A stretch of 29,292 nt of DNA from the NCBI GenBank assembly GCA_017619255.1, contig JAFZSS010000251.1:1-29292 (forward strand). Direction: 5' to 3'. Origin of the DNA: Muribaculaceae bacterium (GTDB lineage: Bacteria > Bacteroidota > Bacteroidia > Bacteroidales > Muribaculaceae). A program made the translations under genes and the position numbers. Below, piece by piece: positions 1 to 7,095 of this stretch; positions within the stretch are counted from its first letter, which is position 1; each line of letters opens with the position of its first letter. Under the pieces are notes generated by a model. It was not told where the DNA came from. It made no database searches and saw only the letters and a list, made by a program, of their open reading frames with translations.

Positions 1-221
1 CCAAGTTCATCGAGAAGAACGGTGGCCGTGGAGGTATCCAGCACATCGCTTTTGCCGTTGAAGACGGTGTTGCCAACGCCCTGGCCGAGGTACAGGAGAA
101 GGGTGGCCGTGTCGTTGACGCCCAGCCCCGCAAGGGCGCAGAGGGCCTGAATATCGCTTTCCTTCACCCCAAGACGACTTGTGGCGCGCTTGTAGAACTC
201 TGTGAAAACCCCAATAAATAA
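1..221 (+). CDS. mce: Methylmalonyl-CoA epimerase, C-terminal part (5' end outside window)
   Basis: This is the 3' end of an open frame (first whole codon at base 3) ending in TAA at 219-221. The visible 72 residues are the second half of a vicinal-oxygen-chelate (glyoxalase-fold) protein. The GGIQHIAFAV strand carries a metal-ligand His, and the final strand GALVELCE carries a metal-ligand Glu, as in methylmalonyl-CoA epimerases. In this family the enzyme interconverts (R)- and (S)-methylmalonyl-CoA in the cytoplasm. That step feeds the decarboxylase encoded immediately downstream (39-base gap), and mce followed by mmdA is the usual order in Bacteroidetes. It is probably co-transcribed with the downstream genes. 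The start and promoter lie outside the window. The assignment rests on both motifs and context. Confidence 0.9.
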   Translation, partial: KFIEKNGGRGGIQHIAFAVEDGVANALAEVQEKGGRVVDAQPRKGAEGLNIAFLHPKTTCGALVELCENPNK

Positions 222-260
222 TTAGGAGTTTAGCTTGTAACCCTGAAAACTTATATTATA

Positions 261-1874
261 ATGGGAAAACAACTTGATAAAATCCAAGAGCTGATCGAGC
301 GTCGCGAGAAAGCACGCATGGGCGGTGGCGAAAAAGCCATAGCCAAGCAGCACGAGAAGGGCAAATTCACTGCCCGTGAGCGCATCAATATGCTCCTTGA
401 CGAGGGCAGTTTTGAGGAGTTGGACATGTTTGTTCAGCACCGTTGCACCAACTTCGGCATGGAGAAGAAGACCTATGACGGCGACGGCGTAGTTACCGGT
501 TTCGGTACCGTTGGTGGCCGTTTGGTATATGTGTTCGCACAGGATGCCACCGTCATTGGCGGCTCGCTGGGCGAGACGATGGCGTTGAAGATGTGTAAGG
601 TGATGGACCTCGCCATGAAGCAGGGCGCACCTGTAGTTGGCCTGAATGACTCGGGCGGTGCCCGCATCCAAGAGAGCGTTAACGCCTTGGCTGGCTATGC
701 CGAGATTTTCCAGCGCAACATCAACGCCTCGGGTGTGATTCCCCAGATCAGCGCCATCCTTGGCCCCTGTGCCGGTGGTGCCGTTTACTCCCCTGCCCTG
801 ACCGACTTCATCATCATGGCCAAGGGCATCTCCTTCATGTTCCTTACCGGCCCGAAGGTGGTAAAGACCGTGACCGGCGAGAATGTGACACAGGAGCAGT
901 TGGGTGGTGCCGGCGTTCATGCCAGCAAGAGCGGTGTGGCTCACTTTGCCGCAGAGACAGAGGAAGAGGCAATCGCCATTATCCAGAAACTGTTGAGCTA
1001 CATGCCCAGCAATAATATGGAGGAGACTCCCCGTGTGGAGTGCACCGATCCCATCGACCGCGTGGAGGATGCTCTGAACAATATCATCCCCGAGAGCGCC
1101 AACGATCCTTATGACATGTATGAGGTGATCAGCGCTATTGTTGATAACGGTGAATTCCTCGAAGTTCACAAGGACTTTGCCAAGAATATTATCGTGGGCT
1201 TTGCCCGTTTCAATGGTCAGGCAGTGGGCGTTGTCGCCAACCAGCCTAACTGCATGGCTGGCGTACTGGATGTGAATGCTTCAAAGAAGGGCGGTCGCTT
1301 CGTTCGTTTCTGCGATGCTTTCAACATCCCTTTGGTTACCCTAGTTGATGTTCCTGGCTTCTTGCCCGGTACCGGCCAAGAATATAATGCCGTGATCATG
1401 AACGGAGCCAAGTTGCTCTATGCCTATGGTGAGGCTACCGTGCCCAAGGTGACTGTTACTTTGCGCAAGAGCTATGGCGGCTCGCACATTGTGATGAGTT
1501 GCAAGCAGCTGCGTGGTGACTTGAACTACGCTTGGCCCAGCGCTGAGATCGCCGTGATGGGTGCCGCAGGTGCTGCCGAGATTCTGTATGCCAAGGAGAG
1601 CAAGAACTTCAAGGTTCAGGCCGAGGAGGCCAAGACCGCTGGCGACGAAGCCAAGGCCAAGGAACTGCTCGACGAAGGCAAGAAGTTCATCCAAGACAAG
1701 GAGGACGAGTACAACAACCTCTTCTGCACGCCTTACAATGCAGCCCGCTATGGCTACATCGATGATGTGATTGAGCCGCGCAACACCCGTTTCCGCGTGA
1801 TTCGTGCCCTTGAGGTTTTGCGTACCAAGAAGTTAACCAACCCTGCCAAGAAGCACGGCAATATTCCTTTGTAA
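261..1874 (+). CDS. mmdA: Methylmalonyl-CoA decarboxylase alpha subunit (carboxyltransferase)
   Basis: A 537-residue biotin-dependent carboxyltransferase with two crotonase-like halves. The N-terminal half has the SGGAR acyl-CoA/oxyanion motif (131-135). The C-terminal half has LVDVPGFLPG (361-370) and the second oxyanion segment GAAGAA (434-439). In this family it moves CO2 from methylmalonyl-CoA to biotin on the carrier protein, giving propionyl-CoA; the beta subunit then decarboxylates carboxybiotin. The neighbours (epimerase, gamma, biotin carrier, beta) favour the decarboxylase over a propionyl-CoA carboxylase, because no biotin carboxylase is present. Residues about 446-488 form a charged, Lys/Glu/Ala-rich, probably helical insertion, which makes the protein some 20 residues longer than I expect for the family. 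ATG at 261 is the only start that preserves the conserved N terminus. Confidence 0.95.
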   Translation: MGKQLDKIQELIERREKARMGGGEKAIAKQHEKGKFTARERINMLLDEGSFEELDMFVQHRCTNFGMEKKTYDGDGVVTGFGTVGGRLVYVFAQDATVIGGSLGETMALKMCKVMDLAMKQGAPVVGLNDSGGARIQESVNALAGYAEIFQRNINASGVIPQISAILGPCAGGAVYSPALTDFIIMAKGISFMFLTGPKVVKTVTGENVTQEQLGGAGVHASKSGVAHFAAETEEEAIAIIQKLLSYMPSNNMEETPRVECTDPIDRVEDALNNIIPESANDPYDMYEVISAIVDNGEFLEVHKDFAKNIIVGFARFNGQAVGVVANQPNCMAGVLDVNASKKGGRFVRFCDAFNIPLVTLVDVPGFLPGTGQEYNAVIMNGAKLLYAYGEATVPKVTVTLRKSYGGSHIVMSCKQLRGDLNYAWPSAEIAVMGAAGAAEILYAKESKNFKVQAEEAKTAGDEAKAKELLDEGKKFIQDKEDEYNNLFCTPYNAARYGYIDDVIEPRNTRFRVIRALEVLRTKKLTNPAKKHGNIPL

Positions 1875-1876
1875 TA

Positions 1877-1931
1877 AGCTTTTAGCTGTTAGCAATTAGC
1901 TTTTAGCTGATGACTCAAAACTGAAAACTGT
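1877..1931. repeat. Short AT-rich intergenic repeats between mmdA and the gamma subunit gene
   Basis: AGCTTTTAGCTG occurs twice (1877-1888 and 1898-1909), followed by AAAACTGAAAACTG (1918-1931). The same vocabulary appears around 28006-28070. No transposon or coding content is associated; it resembles dispersed non-coding repeats common in Bacteroidales intergenic regions. Confidence 0.6.
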
Positions 1932-1932
1932 T

Positions 1933-2943
1933 ATGAGCAAAAGAGTATTGACATTGATACTGCTGTGTGCCATCCTTGCACTGCCCACATTGGCCCAAGG
2001 CCGTAAAAATGTGCGCATCAACGAGGTGATGGTGCAGCAGGACAGCACGGGCGGCAACGGCTGGATTGAGTTCTATAACTCGTCCTACAGCACCAATGCC
2101 GTCGAGAAGATGTTCATCACCACGATGAGCCAAGATGAGGTTAAGAACCACATCAAGGCCGTGACGGACACTTCCAAGGTAAAGCCCAACAAGGTGTTGA
2201 TTGAGTGGTGCAAGGAGCGTCCGACTGAAATCTATGAGATTCCGCGTGGCGACGAGCGCAACACCAAGATTGCACCTCGCACCCACTTTGTCATGGAAGC
2301 CGACGGTGATGTAAAGGCAGGTACATTCCACCTGCCCTTTACCCTGAAGGCTGGCCAGGACAATTATATCGCCCTGTATGATGTGAACGGTGACCTGGTT
2401 GACGAGATAACTATCCCCGCGACGCTCAAGCCCGGCGAGACCTATGCCATCGAGAAAGAAGGCCGCTTGCCCAGTGTACTGGGCGACAATCAGACCCATT
2501 GGACCGTAAAAGACGGCAAAGACCTCAGCACCGCCATCACCAAGGGCAACTACAATGCCCGAGAGGTGAACGAGAACATTGAGAGGTTCCGTGAAGAAGA
2601 TCCCCACGGCTACTGGATTGCCCTGTTGGCAATGTCGGTTGTGTTCAGTGCCCTGGCGCTGCTTTACATCTGCTTCAAACTGTTCGGCAAGTTCGCTAGC
2701 CGCAACCTGCCGGTCGAGGATAAGCAGAAAGCCGATGCACCCGTCATGGCTCCCGTTGCTGATACAGCAGCCACTGCCGGCGACCTCAACGAAGAGGCTA
2801 TGGCCGCCATCTGCTTCGCGCTCTACCAGCATCTCAATGCCCACGACGAGGAGAGCGGCGTCTTGACCCTCACTCCTCGTGACGGCTCCACTTGGGCCAC
2901 CAAGCCCGGCCTGATGCGTGAATTACCCGTTATCAAGAAATAA
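1933..2943 (+). CDS. OadG-family gamma subunit with N-terminal extracytoplasmic (lamin-tail-like) domain
   Basis: 336 residues. Residues 1-22 are a signal peptide ending in ALPTLAQG. Residues about 27-190 look like a lamin-tail-domain-type beta sandwich: RINEVM, then GWIEFYN, then NYIALYDVNGDLVDEI, as in LTD proteins. A single membrane helix follows at about 228-250. A short cytoplasmic tail contains EEAMAAICFALYQHL (287-301) and LTLTPRDGSTWATKPGLMRELP, which resembles the end of Bacteroidetes OadG proteins. OadG/gamma subunits anchor the soluble alpha subunit and biotin carrier to the membrane beta subunit of the sodium pump. Gene position between mmdA and the biotin carrier supports this role. 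The predicted topology puts the N-terminal domain in the periplasm; its ligand is unknown. The 58 bases before the ATG hold short AT-rich repeats. Confidence 0.82.
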   Translation: MSKRVLTLILLCAILALPTLAQGRKNVRINEVMVQQDSTGGNGWIEFYNSSYSTNAVEKMFITTMSQDEVKNHIKAVTDTSKVKPNKVLIEWCKERPTEIYEIPRGDERNTKIAPRTHFVMEADGDVKAGTFHLPFTLKAGQDNYIALYDVNGDLVDEITIPATLKPGETYAIEKEGRLPSVLGDNQTHWTVKDGKDLSTAITKGNYNAREVNENIERFREEDPHGYWIALLAMSVVFSALALLYICFKLFGKFASRNLPVEDKQKADAPVMAPVADTAATAGDLNEEAMAAICFALYQHLNAHDEESGVLTLTPRDGSTWATKPGLMRELPVIKK

Positions 2944-2966
2944 TCATCAATAAAAATCATTCACTC

Positions 2967-3398
2967 ATGAAGGAATATAAATATAAGATCAATGGTAACG
3001 AGTACACGGTTGCCATCGACAACATTGAGGGCAATATCGCCCATATCCAACTCAACGGCACCCCTTATGAAGTTGAGTTGCCCGAGCAGCCCAAGGCCGC
3101 TCCCGCCGTTAAGCGCGTTGCCGTGAGCGAGGCACCCGCGGCTGCTCCCAAGCCCGCCCGCAAGGCTGCACCCGCTGCCGCTGGTGGTCATGTGATCGAG
3201 TCACCGCTTCCCGGCGTGATTAAGGAAATCTTTGTGAAAGAAGGCCAGCAGGTAAAGGCCGACGACGTGGTGTGCATCCTCGAAGCCATGAAGATGGGTA
3301 ACGAGATCCACGCCGGCGTTGACGGCACTGTCAAGAGCATCGAGGTATCGAAGGAAGACTCGGTACTCGAGGGTAACACAATCATGGTCATCGGTTAA
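2967..3398 (+). CDS. mmdC: Biotin carboxyl carrier protein of methylmalonyl-CoA decarboxylase
   Basis: 143 residues. An N-terminal segment of about 40 residues is followed by a flexible Ala/Pro/Lys-rich linker (about 41-73). The C-terminal biotinyl domain (about 76-143) contains the classic EAMKMGNE motif, with Lys109 as the biotinylated residue. The PLPGVIKEI strand and the closing DSVLEGNTIMVIG are typical of the fold. It ferries carboxybiotin from the alpha subunit to the beta subunit. It sits 23 bases after the gamma subunit and 20 bases before the beta subunit, so translation is probably tightly coordinated. The only alternative is a carrier for another biotin enzyme, which the operon argues against. 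Confidence 0.93.
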   Translation: MKEYKYKINGNEYTVAIDNIEGNIAHIQLNGTPYEVELPEQPKAAPAVKRVAVSEAPAAAPKPARKAAPAAAGGHVIESPLPGVIKEIFVKEGQQVKADDVVCILEAMKMGNEIHAGVDGTVKSIEVSKEDSVLEGNTIMVIG

Positions 3399-3418
3399 CA
3401 AATTGACATCCACTGATT

Positions 3419-4573
3419 ATGGTACTGCTTGAAAATTTCCTGTTGAACAAGTTGCAGGACTTCTGGCATTTTACCGGATTCTACAACTTTGAATACACTA
3501 ACCTGATCATGATTCTGGTGGGTATGTTCTTCATCTACCTCGCCATCAAGCATGATTTTGAACCTATGCTGCTTGTTCCCATCGGCTTTGGTATCCTGAT
3601 TGGCAACATTCCGTTCCAACCGGGCAACGAGATCGGCATCTATGAGGAGGGCTCCGTGCTCAACATCTTATATCAAGGTGTGCGCAACGGCTGGTACCCA
3701 CCGCTCATCTTCTTGGGTATCGGTGCTATGACCGACTTCAGCGCCCTTCTTGCCAATCCTAAGTTGATGCTTGTGGGTGCCGCTGCGCAGTTCGGCATCT
3801 TTGGCGCCTACATGATTGCCCTGTTCTTGGGCTTTATGCCCGACCAGGCTGGCGCCATCGCCATCATCGGTGGCGCTGACGGTCCCACTGCAATCTTCCT
3901 GTCAGCTAAACTGGCACCGAATCTGATGGGTGCTATTGCCGTGAGTGCCTACAGTTACATGGCGCTTGTGCCAGTGATTCAGCCACCCATCATGCGTCTG
4001 TTAACGACCGAGAAGGAGCGCAAGATGCGTATGAAACCTGCCCGCAAGGTCAGCCAACTGGAGAAAATCATCTTCCCGATTTTCGGTCTGCTGTTGACCT
4101 GCTTTGTCGTTCCGTCGGCAATACCCCTGTTGGGTATGCTGTTCTTCGGCAACCTGTTGCGTGAGAGTGGCGTGACCAAGCGTCTTGCTCACACCGCCAG
4201 CAACGCGATGACCGACATCGTGACCATCCTGTTGGGTATGACCGTGGGTGCTTCGACCCAGGCGTCACAGTTCTTGACCAAGGAGACCATCTTTATCTTC
4301 TTCTTGGGCTTCTGCGCCTTTGTCATCGCCACCTGCTCGGGTGTGCTGTTTGTGAAGCTCTTCAACCTCCTCTTGCCGAAGAGCAAGAAGTTGAACCCGC
4401 TGATTGGCAATGCCGGTGTGTCGGCCGTTCCCATGGCTGCTCGCATCAGTAACGACCAGGGCTTGAAGGCTGACCCCAGCAACTACTTGCTCATGCACGC
4501 CATGGGTCCCAATGTGGCCGGTGTGATTGGTTCGGCTGTTGCCGCTGGTGTGCTCCTGGGTTTCCTGGGATAA
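3419..4573 (+). CDS. mmdB: Sodium-translocating decarboxylase beta subunit
   Basis: A 384-residue polytopic membrane protein of the OadB/MmdB/GcdB family. It decarboxylates carboxybiotin and uses the energy to export Na+ across the inner membrane. The [10 protein letters not shown] segment (151-160) holds the conserved Asp154, which corresponds to the Na+-binding Asp of characterised OadB proteins. The other signature, [13 protein letters not shown] (330-342), is intact. Hydrophobic segments span nearly the whole length, and the C-terminal [22 protein letters not shown] is typical. Length matches the family (about 380-430). It is the last gene of the operon and is followed 22 bases later by a strong terminator hairpin. 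Confidence 0.95.
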   Translation: MVLLENFLLNKLQDFWHFTGFYNFEYTNLIMILVGMFFIYLAIKHDFEPMLLVPIGFGILIGNIPFQPGNEIGIYEEGSVLNILYQGVRNGWYPPLIFLGIGAMTDFSALLANPKLMLVGAAAQFGIFGAYMIALFLGFMPDQAGAIAIIGGADGPTAIFLSAKLAPNLMGAIAVSAYSYMALVPVIQPPIMRLLTTEKERKMRMKPARKVSQLEKIIFPIFGLLLTCFVVPSAIPLLGMLFFGNLLRESGVTKRLAHTASNAMTDIVTILLGMTVGASTQASQFLTKETIFIFFLGFCAFVIATCSGVLFVKLFNLLLPKSKKLNPLIGNAGVSAVPMAARISNDQGLKADPSNYLLMHAMGPNVAGVIGSAVAAGVLLGFLG

Positions 4574-4595
4574 GCTCCAACTGAAAATAAAAAAG

Positions 4596-4648
4596 AGAAT
4601 AGTCAATAGTGGGCGCAAGCCTCAACTATTGACTATTCTTATTTTTTT
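4596..4648 (+). terminator. Strong bidirectional intrinsic terminator after mmdB
   Basis: A perfect 15-base inverted repeat (4596-4610 with 4625-4639) encloses a second short stem closed by a GCAA loop (4615-4618). The plus strand then runs into seven T residues (4642-4648). The other flank is A-rich (4584-4594), so the same hairpin can end transcription of the convergent minus-strand gene whose stop is at 4681. All of this is read directly from the sequence. Confidence 0.88.
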
Positions 4649-4680
4649 AGGCATATGAAGCGACCAGCGCCTCATGTGCT

Positions 4681-5238
4681 TTATTCTTTTGGATTCCTGA
4701 TAATACAGTCGAACGCGCGTCTAAGATCATCTGCCTGATAGATGACAAATTCATCCATATTAGATGTAGATGCGGGGCCGATGACATAGTAGATGCTTCC
4801 GTCGTGGTAATACAATTGACGGTCGAAGCGTTTGCCGTTTTCATCATAGTCTTGTGTCGATACGAACAACAGTCGCTGAGACGAGGAGTCGAATAGATAT
4901 TCCTCGTAGTATTTCTGCTTACCGATATTATAACTGCGGGTGACGAAGTACAGGGGATAGTAGATGAAATGTGGGTCTTCGTCATCGGTGAGCAGATAAG
5001 TGCCCTGTACGGAGTTGAAATAGAAGTGGAGACTCTCGGTTGTTTTACCTTTACCCAAGACCGTATACTCGAGTGTAGTCACCATTTCGTTGCCCATGCC
5101 CTTGTTTTTCTTTATGGCCGCTTTAGCCTGTTGGTAGGCATCATTAATCGATGAGATGATTGGGTCAGGTTGTTCGGCTGCCATGGTAAGTGCCATGATC
5201 GCATAACCGATAAGCATGATTTGTCGTAAACCTTTCAT
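4681..5238 (-). CDS. Secreted protein of unknown function
   Basis: 185 residues that I do not recognise. Residues 1-21 form a signal peptide (MKGLRQIMLIGYAIMALTMA) without a lipobox, so the mature protein is probably periplasmic or exported. The mature part starts with a Gln/Ala/Lys-rich helix (about 28-47). It is followed by a run of aromatic-rich beta strands (LHFYFNSVQGTYLL, HFIYYPLYFVTRSYN, YYEEYLFDSSSQRLLFVSTQDY), a pattern seen in small periplasmic beta-sheet proteins of Bacteroidales. No catalytic motif is visible. The gene stands alone, with its own -7 element upstream (5284-5292) and the shared terminator downstream. It is convergent with the decarboxylase operon; there is no evidence that the two are functionally linked. 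Confidence 0.75.
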   Translation of the reverse strand: MKGLRQIMLIGYAIMALTMAAEQPDPIISSINDAYQQAKAAIKKNKGMGNEMVTTLEYTVLGKGKTTESLHFYFNSVQGTYLLTDDEDPHFIYYPLYFVTRSYNIGKQKYYEEYLFDSSSQRLLFVSTQDYDENGKRFDRQLYYHDGSIYYVIGPASTSNMDEFVIYQADDLRRAFDCIIRNPKE

Positions 5239-5283
5239 GATCAGTTAAATTTTTATGAGTATAATCCGTTATTCTATGATATT

Positions 5284-5292
5284 GCAAAAGTA
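5284..5292 (-). promoter_or_regulatory. Bacteroidetes -7 element for the secreted protein gene
   Basis: The minus strand reads TACTTTTGC here, matching the TAnnTTTG consensus of the primary Bacteroidetes sigma factor. It lies 46 bases upstream of the ATG at 5238. A TTG at 5311-5309 is present, but its spacing (16) is shorter than the usual 19-21, so the -33 part is uncertain. Confidence 0.55.
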
Positions 5293-5347
5293 ATGTTTTT
5301 TTTCTAATCAAGTTGAAGGATGAAGAGATTTATGTGTATTAGATAAA

Positions 5348-5384
5348 GATCGGTTGGCCTATCACTAAGAAAAGCCAACCTATC
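5348..5384 (-). terminator. Hairpin downstream of smpB, possible terminator
   Basis: An 11-base inverted repeat with one mismatch (5348-5358 with 5374-5384, core GGTTGGC/GCCAACC) lies about 50 bases after the smpB stop. On the smpB strand it is followed only by a weak T-rich stretch (CTTTATCT). The better T-run is on the plus strand, where no gene is expected upstream. Termination of smpB here is an inference. Confidence 0.45.
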
Positions 5385-5433
5385 ATTTTTCTTTTATGCT
5401 ATTGTTTTCTTCAGCAGTGGTAATCTATCGACT

Positions 5434-5904
5434 TTAATGTTTGAACATGCGGTCGATGGAACGCTTGTCCTCACGCTCCTTGATGCTTTGGCGCTTGTCA
5501 TACTGCTTTTTGCCTCGTGCGATGGCGATGACCAGCTTGGCCAGTCCCCGTTCGTTGATGAAGAGACGCAGCGGAACGATGGAATTACCCGGCTGCATGT
5601 TTTCCTTGGCAATACGGCGGATTTCCTTGCGGTTGAGCAGCAGTTTGCGGTCGCGATGTGTCGTGTGGTTGTTGTACGAGCCGTAGCTGTACTCGGCGAT
5701 ATACATGTTCTTGACCCAAACCTCGCCATTAATCACCATGCAATAGGTATCGGTCAAGCCGCATTTGCCTTGACGGATGGACTTGATTTCGGTTCCAGTC
5801 AGCACAATTCCGGCAGTGAAGGTCTCGATGATTTCGTAATCAAAGGTGGCCCTCCTGTTCTTGATGTTGACCGCGGGGTTATTATGGTTGTTATTCTTTG
5901 CCAT
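5434..5904 (-). CDS. smpB: SsrA-binding protein SmpB
   Basis: 156 residues with the SmpB OB-fold core: [11 protein letters not shown], then [15 protein letters not shown], then [19 protein letters not shown], and the [12 protein letters not shown] segment. The C-terminal tail is basic ([20 protein letters not shown]), as in proteins that enter the ribosomal decoding centre. SmpB binds tmRNA and delivers it to stalled ribosomes for trans-translation in the cytoplasm. Length matches the family. It starts 16 bases after the stop of the Yip1-like gene, so the two are probably co-transcribed from the promoter near 6490. The tmRNA gene itself is not in the window. Confidence 0.96.
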   Translation of the reverse strand: MAKNNNHNNPAVNIKNRRATFDYEIIETFTAGIVLTGTEIKSIRQGKCGLTDTYCMVINGEVWVKNMYIAEYSYGSYNNHTTHRDRKLLLNRKEIRRIAKENMQPGNSIVPLRLFINERGLAKLVIAIARGKKQYDKRQSIKEREDKRSIDRMFKH

Positions 5905-5920
5905 AGTTATTAGTCTTCGG

Positions 5921-6466
5921 TTAAATGGTGAATAAACCGAGGATTTCCCTCAGCGCAAAAGGCAGGCCCAGCAAGAGCAGAGACGAGATGACCACAAACT
6001 TGACCACTTTTTCCTTCTTGACGAACAGGTGGTCGGTGCCTCGGTAGGCCATCCACGGCAGATAAACCATCAGGAAGAGGACAGGCGTGAAATCACTGGG
6101 CAGCAGCTTGCTGAAGATCATGAGCAGCACCAGGAAGATGAGGTTATAGAGGATATAATCGTTCAGGCGTGCCGTACTCCCTTCTGTCTTTACCAGCTCT
6201 GGATAAAAGCCTCCTAACAGATATATGATGATATAATAGCTGATGAAGAATGATGAGAACAGGATGATGCCGTTCATCAACGAGGTGCTGAACGATATGG
6301 TCCGATCATAGAACATGGGCACAAAGCATGACAAAGCCAATACACACAACAGGGGCAAGTAGGCATGACGCAGTACTTGACCTATCGGGATGTTCGACTC
6401 ATTAATCACCTCCCACCCATATTTGGGCGAGGTGATGACACAAAATATGTTACGCCAGATGCTCAT
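5921..6466 (-). CDS. Yip1-domain inner membrane protein
   Basis: 181 residues when started at ATG 6466. The longer frame begins at a TTG at 6487 that lies inside the promoter (-7 element 6492-6484), so the shorter start ([21 protein letters not shown]) is preferred. The opening is typical of bacterial Yip1-family proteins: a short amphipathic stretch with [11 protein letters not shown], then about five hydrophobic segments ([76 protein letters not shown]). The function of this family in bacteria is unknown. It precedes smpB by 16 bases; the pairing is probably an operon of convenience. Confidence 0.78.
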   Translation of the reverse strand: MSIWRNIFCVITSPKYGWEVINESNIPIGQVLRHAYLPLLCVLALSCFVPMFYDRTISFSTSLMNGIILFSSFFISYYIIIYLLGGFYPELVKTEGSTARLNDYILYNLIFLVLLMIFSKLLPSDFTPVLFLMVYLPWMAYRGTDHLFVKKEKVVKFVVISSLLLLGLPFALREILGLFTI

Positions 6467-6483
6467 TTTCAGTTTTTGCGGGT

Positions 6484-6492
6484 GCAAAGATA
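6484..6492 (-). promoter_or_regulatory. Bacteroidetes -7 element for the yip1-smpB operon
   Basis: The minus strand reads TATCTTTGC (TAnnTTTG plus the frequent trailing C). It lies 17 bases upstream of the ATG at 6466. Its position rules out the upstream TTG at 6487 as a start. No TTTG with good spacing is visible upstream. Confidence 0.6.
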
Positions 6493-6562
6493 CATAATAA
6501 TTTACAAATAGAAACTCTCTTGATGGATTTTAATTTACATAAGCAAAAATCATGCCGTTTTT

Positions 6563-6594
6563 TTTGTTTTATAACCCCAAAACACTAACTTTGC
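6563..6594 (+). promoter_or_regulatory. Full consensus Bacteroidetes promoter of the macro-like/nitroreductase unit
   Basis: TTTG at 6563-6566, 19 bases, then TAACTTTGC at 6586-6594. This is a full match in sequence and spacing to the -33/-7 promoter of the primary Bacteroidetes sigma factor. Transcription is expected to start near 6600, which makes the ATG at 6647 a better start than the ATG at 6602. Confidence 0.8.
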
Positions 6595-6646
6595 AAATCG
6601 AGTGAGGACGATTGTACTGCCTTACATAATTAAGCAACAAGGGAAT

Positions 6647-7066
6647 ATGGATGAGAATAATAAGGTAACAGGTGGGTCTCTGGGACCATTCACGCCTGAA
6701 AGAATTAGTGCCTTGGCTCCTAATGAGGTATTTGTGTTTGGCAGCAATCTGGGTGGGTTCCACGCTGGCGGTGCGGCCCGTGCCGCGATGAATCATTTTG
6801 GGGCGATTTGGGGTCAAGGCGTGGGCTTGCAGGGCCAGAGTTATGCCATCCCCACGATGCATGGTGGCGTTGATGTCATCAAGCCCTATGTGGATGAGTT
6901 TATCCAGTTTGCGCTGGCCAGGCCGGATCTGTTTTTCTATGTGACACGCATCGGGTGTGGCATTGCCGGTTTCAAGGACGAGGAAATCGCGCCTCTTTTT
7001 GCAGAAGCGCTGTCGCTTGACAATGTCGCTTTGCCTAGAACTTTCTATGACATTTTGACACAATAA
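6647..7066 (+). CDS. Conserved macro-domain-like protein (A1S_2505-type)
   Basis: 139 residues from ATG 6647; an in-frame ATG at 6602 would sit on the predicted transcription start. The core reads NEVFVFGSNLGGFHAGGAARAA (26-47, glycine-rich loop), then GVGLQGQSYAIPT (58-70) and VTRIGCGIAGFKDEEIAPLF (99-118). I recall this as a widespread uncharacterised family. The loop plus the IPT and GCGIAG segments resemble macro domains, which bind or hydrolyse ADP-ribose derivatives, but that function is inferred and not shown. No signal peptide, so it is cytoplasmic. It is followed 29 bases later by the nitroreductase, probably in one transcript from the promoter at 6563. Confidence 0.8.
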   Translation: MDENNKVTGGSLGPFTPERISALAPNEVFVFGSNLGGFHAGGAARAAMNHFGAIWGQGVGLQGQSYAIPTMHGGVDVIKPYVDEFIQFALARPDLFFYVTRIGCGIAGFKDEEIAPLFAEALSLDNVALPRTFYDILTQ

Positions 7067-7095
7067 ACATGATATGTTTTAAAATCAAGAACCAG

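Noticed and set aside
222..1169. Long open frame on the minus strand opposite mmdA (315 codons)
   Set aside because: Mirror-frame shadow of a high-GC, strongly conserved gene; no family resemblance and it lies wholly inside mmdA.
1915..2844. 309-codon minus-strand frame opposite the gamma subunit gene
   Set aside because: His/Gly/Val-rich composition typical of antisense shadow; the plus-strand gene has signal peptide, membrane helix and operon context.
5437..5913. 158-codon plus-strand frame opposite smpB
   Set aside because: smpB on the minus strand is unmistakable; the plus frame is its antisense shadow.
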